From Cyanobacteria bacterium UBA5018 (GTDB taxonomy: Bacteria; Cyanobacteriota; Cyanobacteriia; PCC-6307; Cyanobiaceae), in NCBI GenBank assembly GCA_002396505.1, contig DGYA01000036.1, forward strand, positions 1-13,851: 13,851 nt of DNA. Reading direction: 5' to 3'. Made by a program: the position numbers and the translations under genes. The notes below the pieces were generated by a model. That model searched no databases, was not told the origin of the DNA, and saw nothing but the letters and a program-made list of their open reading frames with translations. Below are positions 7,616 to 13,176 of the stretch, piece after piece (the stretch's first letter is position 1; each line of letters starts with the position of its first letter).

Positions 7616-8832
7616 CAGGGTCTGAACAGGCTGTAGACCGAATAGACACCCACAAATGGCCCGGTGAGTTCGTTAAGTACGCCCACCGCGGCGGATAGAG
7701 CGCTGTCCTGAACACGGATGATGTCGCCGGCCATCAGGATCGGGTTGGTGGGGCTGCCGCTGGCGGCGCCGGGGCTGTAGCTGAACAAGCGCCGATCGAT
7801 CTCGCCCTCGCGGGTGAAGCGCACGAACTCCACCTTGCCCTTCAGCAGCTGCATTCCACCCGCCAGGCTGATGGCCTGGGTGAGGGTCGATCCTTGGGGC
7901 ATGGTCACTCCGCCGGGGGTTTTCACCCGGCCACTCACATAAACCTGAATGAACTGGGGGCTCAGGTTGGTCTGGCCGGCCTTGAGCAGCTGCTCCCGCA
8001 GCACCACCGGGCTCTTGCCCACGCTCACCACATCGCCGTCGAACAGGCGGATGTTCTGGGATTCGTCGCCGTCGGTGATCAGTGAGAGGAAGTTGAGCTT
8101 GGCGCGGATGCGACCGCCGCCGCTGCTGAGGGGCTGGCGGCGGGTCACCTGCACCTGGGAGAGGTCGGAGAAGGGGGTGATGCCCTGGGCTGTGCGGATC
8201 GCGTCGAAGACGGTGGGGAATAGCGTGCTGGAGCTGCTGCCGCCTGTGATCGAAGACCTGGTGGTGGTGGTTCCCTGGCCCAGGGCCGTTGAGCCCGTGG
8301 CTACGTCCTGCTGGGCTTCGCTGGAGCTCTGGTCGGCGTCGATCGCCTGGACGCCAGATAGCGTGTAATACCCAGGCCGGCGCACCTCGCCGCCTACATA
8401 AATGCGGACGGGCCGATAGCCCATGGGCCGAATGTAAATCTGCGGGCTTCTCACATAGGCCCGAAACTGCTGGGTGAGGAATAGGCGCAACTCCTCCACC
8501 GTGAGACCCTCCACGTAGAGGGCACGCACCCGGGGGAGGTACAGGGTGCCATCCGGCCCGATCGCAAAAACTCCGCTGAGCTCGGGGATGTCGAGCAGCT
8601 CTATCTGCAGGCTGTCGCCGGGGCCGAGGATGTATGTGTCGTAGACCACCCGGCTGCGCTGAGTTGGCGCGGCTTGGGCCCCTAGCTTTTGCTGCGGCGG
8701 GCTCGCCATGGCGGCAGGGCCGCCAGCCAGGCTCGCCATCAGGCCCAGGGTCGCAGCAATCGCGAAAGGTCTTGGGATGGTGAAGAAGCCGCAATTCGGC
8801 CGCAAGATCCTAATGCCGCAGCGACGCAGCAC
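7615..8832 (-). CDS. Wza-like polysaccharide export protein (PES + SLBB domains)
   Basis: A 405-residue first gene of the EPS operon. The polysaccharide-export domain runs about 62-138 (YDTYILGPGDSLQIELLDIP, then QIYIRPMG). SLBB1 begins at about 143 (VRIYVGGEVRRPGYYTL) but is split by a Ser/Thr/Gly-rich insert (about 164-203). SLBB2 covers about 296-375 (IQVYVSGRVKTPGGVTMPQG, LAGGMQLLKG, MAGDIIRVQD). A hydrophobic C-terminal helix (about 379-403) ends the protein. No lipobox cysteine is seen, unlike enterobacterial Wza. The start is uncertain: GTG 8832 gives a 20-residue basic lead before the signal-peptide core; the in-frame TTG at 8805 gives a more usual leader (M-RPNCGFF). Role: periplasm/outer-membrane conduit working with the co-polymerase and the barrel encoded next. 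No clear promoter could be read upstream. Confidence 0.9.
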   Translation of the reverse strand: MLRRCGIRILRPNCGFFTIPRPFAIAATLGLMASLAGGPAAMASPPQQKLGAQAAPTQRSRVVYDTYILGPGDSLQIELLDIPELSGVFAIGPDGTLYLPRVRALYVEGLTVEELRLFLTQQFRAYVRSPQIYIRPMGYRPVRIYVGGEVRRPGYYTLSGVQAIDADQSSSEAQQDVATGSTALGQGTTTTRSSITGGSSSSTLFPTVFDAIRTAQGITPFSDLSQVQVTRRQPLSSGGGRIRAKLNFLSLITDGDESQNIRLFDGDVVSVGKSPVVLREQLLKAGQTNLSPQFIQVYVSGRVKTPGGVTMPQGSTLTQAISLAGGMQLLKGKVEFVRFTREGEIDRRLFSYSPGAASGSPTNPILMAGDIIRVQDSALSAAVGVLNELTGPFVGVYSVYSLFRP

Positions 8833-9028
8833 AGGTGCCGCGGTGGTCGCCCGGCGTACTGGATCGCAGCACGCAAGAGCCCGCGCTCTGCTGGCGGCAT
8901 CTATGCCAATATTGTTGGGGCTGTCGAGGTAGTTGAGCGCTAGTTCCTACCCGTGGCTCCGCATACGCCACCCGTGTGACTGAGTCGCCTCCCCCTGAAC
9001 CCAAGCTCTGAATCACCCTCTGGCATTT

Positions 9029-9332
9029 ATGCCCAACTGCCCTGATTACTGGTATCACCGGCGAAGATGCGCATCTATCAGGCCAGCACCAGTGAGTTCT
9101 ACGGCCTGGTGCAGGAGAGTCCCCTGAAAGAAACCAAGCCCTTCTACCCGCGCAGCCCCAAGGGGTGGCCAAGCTCTATGCCTGCCCGATCACGGTGAAC
9201 TACCGCGCGGACTGGGGCATGTACGCCCGCGATGCCATGCCGTTCAATCACAAATCACCGCAGCGCTGCGAAACCTTCGTGACGAGCAAGATCACCCTCT
9301 CGGCGGTGGCCGCCGCCGAAGGCCATTGCTGA
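9029..9332 (+). pseudogene. gmd: gmd relic A: GDP-mannose 4,6-dehydratase with large internal deletion
   Basis: Gmd converts GDP-mannose to GDP-4-keto-6-deoxymannose on the way to GDP-fucose and related sugars. Three frames carry recognisable pieces. ATG 9029 starts M-P-N, then, after a one-base loss, 9039-9068 reads ALITGITGED, the Rossmann glycine motif. This runs straight into 9070-9159, RIYQASTSEFYGLVQESPLK and KPFYPRSP, skipping about 110 family residues. A second one-base loss near 9160 shifts to 9165-9332, VAKLYACPITVNYRADWGMY, FNHKSPQRCETFVTSKIT, ending at TGA 9330. The catalytic-region SxE and YxxxK (YPRSP...VAKLYA) neighbourhoods are thus present but the tyrosine of YAVAK is lost in the frameshift. 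The last third is missing. Non-functional. Family sequence was compared from memory. Confidence 0.88.
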
Positions 9333-9484
9333 TAGCAGAAGATATCTGCTGGCAGCAGCGATTCAGCAATTACGATCCCGCTGGCCGAGGTCCTGATCAG
9401 CACGCTGGCAGCGTTCCGCGCCCAGCCATGATGTTCCTGGTGAACGGCCTCCGTCGGCGCTGGCCACGACGTATTGCCGCACGT

Positions 9485-9498
9485 CTTACACTGGTAAG
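9485..9498. promoter_or_regulatory. Short palindrome upstream of vapB, possible operator
   Basis: CTTAC-ACTG-GTAAG is a perfect 5-base inverted repeat centred about 25 bases before the vapB ATG. VapB-type antitoxins usually repress their own promoter by binding such inverted repeats. No convincing -35/-10 pair is visible, and the arms are short enough to occur by chance. Confidence 0.25.
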
Positions 9499-9516
9499 CC
9501 GCTGCGGGTAGACGGT

Positions 9517-9759
9517 ATGGATGCGCTGCTCACCCTGTCATCGAAGGGGCAGCTGGTGATTCCGGCACGGTTGCGTCAGCTGTTGGGGCTCCAGCCCGGC
9601 GATCGGCTGGCGTTGAGCCTTGAGGCTGATGGTTTGCGTCTGATTCCTCAGGATCCTGCCAAGACCAGCTCCGCCCACGCCTTGATCGGCTGCGCTGGAT
9701 ACCAGGGCCCGCCATTGGCCTTGGAGCAGATGGATCCAGCACTCTTTGCCAAGTCATGA
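9517..9759 (+). CDS. vapB: VapB-type antitoxin, SpoVT/AbrB fold
   Basis: An 80-residue protein. Residues 3-47 carry the swapped-hairpin AbrB signature: LTLSSKGQLVIPARLRQLLG then LQPGDRLALSLEADGLRLIP. The remaining tail (about 48-80, ending MDPALFAKS) is the usual disordered/helical region that wraps around and blocks the PIN toxin active site. The stop overlaps the toxin start (ATGA: ATG 9756, TGA 9757), the standard coupled arrangement that keeps antitoxin in excess. It likely binds DNA as a dimer and represses its own operon. No strong ribosome-binding site is visible; ATG 9517 fits the domain start exactly. Confidence 0.9.
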   Translation: MDALLTLSSKGQLVIPARLRQLLGLQPGDRLALSLEADGLRLIPQDPAKTSSAHALIGCAGYQGPPLALEQMDPALFAKS

Positions 9760-10160
9760 GCTTGCCTGTGGCGCTCGACACCAACGTGCTGGTGCGCCTG
9801 CTGGTGAACGACGATCCGCTCCAGGCTCAGCAAGCGGCAGCTCTGATCGATGCCAGTTCGGCGTGCTTCGTGCCGATCACCGTGGCTCTGGAGCTGGAAT
9901 GGGTGCTGCGTGGGGCTTACAAGTTGCCTCGGGATGCGGTGATCGCCGCGTTTGATGGGCTGCTGGCAATTTGCCATCTCCATCTTGAGCAGGAAGATCT
10001 CGTCAGGCGGGCTTTGGATTGGCACCGTCAAGGGCTTGACTTTGCCGATGCTCTGCACCTGGCTCGCAGCGAGGGTTGTGGAGCCCTGATCAGTTTCGAT
10101 CGGCAACTGGCCGTGTTGGCTGGGCAGCTGAACCTTCAGCCAGCAGTCAAGTGCCCTTGA
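9756..10160 (+). CDS. vapC: VapC-type PIN-domain ribonuclease toxin
   Basis: A 134-residue PIN protein of normal family length. The acidic metal-binding site is intact: D8 in ALDTNVLVRLL, E46 in ITVALELEWVLR, D98 (with D95) in LDFADALHLA, and D115 in ISFDRQLA. VapC enzymes are Mg-dependent endoribonucleases, commonly cutting tRNA or rRNA, held inactive by VapB. All catalytic residues and the open frame argue that this module is alive, in contrast with the relics on both sides. It sits between a dead gmd and a dead toxin-antitoxin region, so it may help to retain this accessory segment (inference). The RNA target cannot be read from sequence. Confidence 0.92.
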   Translation: MSLPVALDTNVLVRLLVNDDPLQAQQAAALIDASSACFVPITVALELEWVLRGAYKLPRDAVIAAFDGLLAICHLHLEQEDLVRRALDWHRQGLDFADALHLARSEGCGALISFDRQLAVLAGQLNLQPAVKCP

Positions 10161-10299
10161 GGCTGGATGGACTGCTGGCGACCTGGCGGGCGGGGAACGG
10201 CCGATTCACCACTGTTCAGGATTCTGTAACCAGGCCGGTTCGGATGCGTTTATAGCTTCATGGTCACGGAGATGCGCTCTTTGCTGGTTCCTCCTCGAA

Positions 10300-10521
10300 G
10301 ATATCGATCGAGGCTGGCTGCAACGCACTGCGGTGGATGGTGCCCGCCTTGCCGAGGCAACGAACCTGATCGCGCGTTATCCAGAACACCCGCTACGTCC
10401 GCCCAATTCGCCTGGAGACCGTGTTCGAACTGGTGCTCCATCGAACGACTGGGGCTTCCGGTGGCCTGCTGGAAGCGGATGGGAATTAACCCAAGGACTT
10501 AGTAGAGGAGCTTCCCCCTGA
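10300..10521 (+). pseudogene. Probable decayed PIN-domain toxin, C-terminal part
   Basis: The frame reads LAEATNLIARYPEHPLRPPN, then RTGAPSNDWGFRWPAGSGWE before TGA 10519. This follows the end of many PIN toxins: a helix ending in RYP-x-LR, then (normally) a DALHLA helix, then G-A-x-x-x-T-N-D-x-x-F-x-x-x-x-G-L. The DALHLA segment appears scrambled (NSPGDRV), probably by small indels, and no N-terminal DTNV-type strand can be found upstream. The similarity is judged by eye and is moderate. The fragment might be a decayed member of another family; position beside an antitoxin relic supports the call. Confidence 0.35.
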
Positions 10522-10589
10522 GCCGCCACCGAAGCGCAACGCGCACAAGGCTCTGCAAGGGCCGCAGCCGCGTCCCCCCATCCGGGCGA

Positions 10590-10926
10590 TGGCTGGCTGG
10601 TTCCACCCTCTCCGCAGCTGCCTCCACCGAATCCGAGCCCTTCGGTTCAGAGGAGCTGTCGCTGGTGCGCATGAATTTCAGCGCCAATCCGCAGATCAAG
10701 CCCACTATCCAGAGAGCTGCTGCGTTGGCGGGCCTCGATGACTCTTCCTTCACGATGCAGGCGGCCTATTAGGCTGCCTGTGCCGTGATCAGCGCCCATG
10801 AGCGGACGGAGTTGCAGGGGATTGACCATGCCGTCATTCTTCGCGGCCCTGGATCAGCCGGCGGCAGCCACACCGGCCTTGAAGGCAGCCTTCCAGTGGC
10901 ATCAGCGCACTGCCGTGCTGCGTTGA
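10590..10926 (+). pseudogene. Decayed DUF1778 (TacA-like) antitoxin
   Basis: DUF1778 proteins are ribbon-helix-helix antitoxins usually paired with GNAT acetyltransferase toxins. The frame through ATG 10671 reads SLVRMNFSANPQIKPTIQRA, then AALAGLDDSSFTMQAAY, an in-frame TAG (10746-10748), then AACAVISAHERTEL. After a frameshift near 10830 the next frame gives FFAALDQPAAATPALKAAF and ends at TGA 10924. This order (RINLR-type strand, IQRAAAL helix, SxF...AA, ISAHER, FxxALDxPxxxxxALKAAF) is the whole DUF1778 pattern in register. One stop and one frameshift make it non-functional. The upstream limit is uncertain. No GNAT partner follows; the sugar transferase starts 50 bases on. Confidence 0.75.
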
Positions 10927-10975
10927 GCAGCTTCGACGCAGCAGCAATTGGTGCGGCTTTGATATCACTTCTTCT

Positions 10976-12298
10976 ATGCTGATTCGCCTGCCCTGGCTGT
11001 TCACCCGGCGCCGTCTGCTGCTGGCTTTGCTACTGGATTGCAGCCTGTTTGTGCTGCTGTTCACTGGCTGGTTTCAGTTGCGCTTTGGCAGCTGGCCCTC
11101 GTTCTTCATGCCGCTCACCTGGCTGCTGGAGTTCTGGCTGCTGTGCAGCTATGTGCTGGGGCGCTACTACGACCAGGAGGAGCAGACCTCCGCCGTCGCC
11201 CTGAAGCAGCTGGTGCGCACGCTGCTGACGCTGCTGCTCAGCACCGCTGTTTATCTGGCTTATCTCTGGCTCACGGCGATCGGCGCCGCTCCAACGGACT
11301 CACGCAGTTTTTTGCTGCCCTTCCTGCTGGCGCTGGCTCTGGGCAGTGGCCTGGTGCAGTTCGGTTTGAACATCCTGCTCCGGCAGCGTTTTACAACCAA
11401 CGATTGCTGGGTTGTTCAGGGTTCCGCGGGCTTCCGACAGCGCCTGGAGCGGGAGCTCGCCTGGGGCCGCCAACCGGTCCGCCTGGCCGAAGCGGCCCAT
11501 CCTGCCGAGCGTTTTGTGGTGGAGGATTTCACCCTGCTGCACCCCGAGCAGCAACAGCACCTGTTGCTGCGCCAGGCCGAGGGTGCGGCGGTGGTGTCGA
11601 CCTTGGGTTGGTGTGAGCAGGTGCTGCAGCGCTTTCCGCCGAATCTGCTGCACACGGCCGACCTGTTGCGGGGCGAATTTGTGGCGCCCCATGGATCGCT
11701 GCAGAAGCGGCTCAAGCGGCTGGGGGATGTGTTGGTGAGCGGCCTGCTGCTGGCGCTCACGGCGCCGCTGCTGCTGCTGGCGGCCCTGTTGATCCGGCTG
11801 GAGGACCGCGGCCCGGTGTTCTACGGCCAAGTGCGCAGCGGCCTGGCTGGGGAGCCGTTTCAGGTGTGGAAGCTGCGCAGCATGCGCGTGGATGCGGAGG
11901 CGAGCGGGGCCCAGTGGTCCGGCCGGGGGGATCCCCGCATCACCCGCATCGGCCAGCTGCTGCGTGTCACCCGCCTGGATGAACTGCCGCAGCTGTGGGC
12001 GGTGCTGCGGGGCCAGATGAGCCTGATCGGGCCGCGGCCCGAACGACCGGAGATCGAGGTGGAGCTGGAACGGCAGATCCCGCACTATCGGCTGCGCCAC
12101 CTGATCCGGCCAGGGCTGAGCGGCTGGGCCCAGGTGAACTACCCCTATGGCGCCAGCCTGGCGGATTCAGTTAACAAGCTCAGCTACGACCTTTACTACT
12201 TACGCAATTTTTCGTTCTGGCTGGATCTGTTAATACTGGTTAAGACGATCCGCCTTGTGTTTAACGCGAAAGGCTCAATTGCCCAGGCACAATGGTAG
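10976..12298 (+). CDS. Initiating polyprenyl-phosphate sugar-phosphate transferase (WbaP/WcaJ family)
   Basis: A 440-residue enzyme that transfers a sugar-1-phosphate from a nucleotide sugar to undecaprenyl phosphate, the first membrane step of EPS repeat-unit synthesis. Four N-terminal membrane helices (about 12-33, 41-61, 80-100, 111-133) precede a cytoplasmic linker domain. A re-entrant/TM5 segment lies at about 251-274. The catalytic PF02397 domain follows: K299-LRSM, then RLDELPQLWAVLRGQMSLIG with the D335-E336 dyad, GPRPERPE, IRPGLSGWAQVNYPYGA and YDLYYLRNFSFWLDLLILVK. All motifs are intact. The sugar is not readable. It is on the opposite strand to the wza operon but is its natural partner. 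ATG 10976 is supported by the aligned start of the dead copy at 12748. No clear ribosome-binding site is seen. Confidence 0.93.
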   Translation: MLIRLPWLFTRRRLLLALLLDCSLFVLLFTGWFQLRFGSWPSFFMPLTWLLEFWLLCSYVLGRYYDQEEQTSAVALKQLVRTLLTLLLSTAVYLAYLWLTAIGAAPTDSRSFLLPFLLALALGSGLVQFGLNILLRQRFTTNDCWVVQGSAGFRQRLERELAWGRQPVRLAEAAHPAERFVVEDFTLLHPEQQQHLLLRQAEGAAVVSTLGWCEQVLQRFPPNLLHTADLLRGEFVAPHGSLQKRLKRLGDVLVSGLLLALTAPLLLLAALLIRLEDRGPVFYGQVRSGLAGEPFQVWKLRSMRVDAEASGAQWSGRGDPRITRIGQLLRVTRLDELPQLWAVLRGQMSLIGPRPERPEIEVELERQIPHYRLRHLIRPGLSGWAQVNYPYGASLADSVNKLSYDLYYLRNFSFWLDLLILVKTIRLVFNAKGSIAQAQW

Positions 12299-12306
12299 CG
12301 CAAGCC

Positions 12307-12662
12307 ATGGCAAAACTCTCCACCATCACCGGAATTACCTGGCAAGACGAGATCCATTTGGCCAAGCCGGCGCTGTAGATAGAGCGCTCCGAGTACGGGA
12401 GCAAACGATGAATTTGTAGCTTCAACTTCAATCAGACCGATTACCTCTATCAGGATCCCCACGAGAACAACCCGCGCCTCGCCCTGCATTACGGTAACCT
12501 CACCGACAGCACCAAGCTGATCCGTATCGTCGAGCAGCTGCAGCTTGATGAAAGCTACAACTTCGGTGCTTAGAGCAATGGGGTGGTAAACTTCGAGCCA
12601 ACGGATTAAACCACCGATTGCATGCGCTCGACTCCCGGCGCCTACCTCAGGCAGCGCAGATA
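12307..12662 (+). pseudogene. gmd: gmd relic B: N-terminal third of GDP-mannose 4,6-dehydratase with in-frame stops
   Basis: From ATG 12307 one frame reads MAKLSTITGITWQDEIHLAK, then SFNFNQTDYLYQDPHENNPR, LALHYGNLTDSTKLIRIVEQ and LQLDESYNFGA, matching the Gmd N-terminus without a gap to about family residue 104. In-frame stops are TAG 12376, TGA 12409, TAG 12571 and TAA 12607. The second TGITG glycine is Trp and the NADP-binding KRR-SSF region is damaged. A one-base loss near 12627 then shifts the frame, after which 12627-12662 still aligns with the family segment GTLRLLEAIR (here as L-D-S-R-R-L-P-Q-A-A-Q). It ends there. It starts eight bases after the transferase stop. Dead. The comparison is with the family as remembered, not with a database hit. 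Confidence 0.88.
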
Positions 12663-12747
12663 CCTCTGACAGAGGGATGTAGATATTGCAGCAGCTCCGT
12701 GAGGCGATGCCATTAGCACTTGGAGCGTATGTGGCATCACATGTTTC

Positions 12748-13145
12748 ATGCTGATCCGTCTCCCTTAGCCGTTCAATCAGTGATGTTTTTAGGTGGCATT
12801 GCTGTTGGGTTATAGGCTATTTGCACCGCTGTTCACGGAATAAACTCAGTTTCGCTTTGGTAGTCAGCCATGCTTCTCCTTGCCTCTGACCGGCTTTTTG
12901 TGGTTATATCTGCCGTGGATCAATGAGCTGGTCTAGTACTATTATTAACAACAGCAGATATCCGCCGTCGCCCTTGGCTAGTCGGCTCACACAGTAACTC
13001 TGCCCTCAAATGATCGGCACTACGACTCTTCACTTCAATTCTTGCCTTTCGGCATCGATCAATACTCTGGCCGGCAGATATGTGCTTCCGCTGCCTTCCT
13101 GCCGTCTCCAAGTCGCAACTTCCGATTGGCATTACGGGCCATGTT
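12748..13145 (+). pseudogene. Dead second copy of the sugar-phosphate transferase N-terminus
   Basis: From ATG 12748 the frame reads MLIRLP-stop-PF, later VALLLGYRLFAPLFTE, TQFRFGSQPCFSLPLT and QQQISAVAL. It aligns codon for codon, ungapped for 76 codons, with the intact transferase at 10976 (MLIRLPWLF, LALLLDCSLFVLLFTG, FQLRFGSWPSFFMPLT, EEQTSAVAL). Several in-frame stops occur (TAG 12766, TGA 12781, TAG 12790, TAA 12841 among them). After about 12975 roughly 15 codons are missing, and 13013-13055 again matches TDSRSFLLPF (here YDSSLQFLPF). Weak similarity continues to about 13145. The catalytic domain is absent. The bases just before both ATGs also align. The sequence is AT-richer than the live copy. 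Confidence 0.8.
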
Positions 13146-13176
13146 CCAATTAGCATAGCCTAATTCATTCTGAACT

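Larger units (their letters stand above)
10161..10975. other. 815-base interval without an intact gene, toxin-antitoxin debris
   Basis: No intact gene with a family signature is present on either strand. The middle holds a probable PIN-toxin fragment and the right half a clear DUF1778 antitoxin relic, both on +. The remainder (10161-10299, 10522-10589) shows nothing recognisable. The last 60 bases before the sugar transferase resemble the sequence before the dead transferase copy at 12748. Confidence 0.6.

Noticed and set aside
8890..8942. Possible minus-strand promoter for the wza operon (TCGACA, 17 bases, ATAGAT)
   Set aside because: Poor -10 match and nothing to distinguish it from chance.
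9334..9510. Remnant of a GDP-fucose synthase gene behind gmd relic A (ASVGAGHDV)
   Set aside because: A single short match with no supporting second motif.
9334..9516. Minus-strand reading with YQCKTCGNTSW, reminiscent of an insertion-sequence zinc ribbon
   Set aside because: Only one CxxC pair and vague downstream similarity; no terminal inverted repeats or other transposase parts nearby.
12196..12489. Minus-strand frame across the end of the transferase and gmd relic B
   Set aside because: It is the antisense of recognisable coding and relic sequence and has no family signature.
12920..13156. Minus-strand 78-codon frame
   Set aside because: It lies opposite the dead transferase copy and shows no domain pattern.
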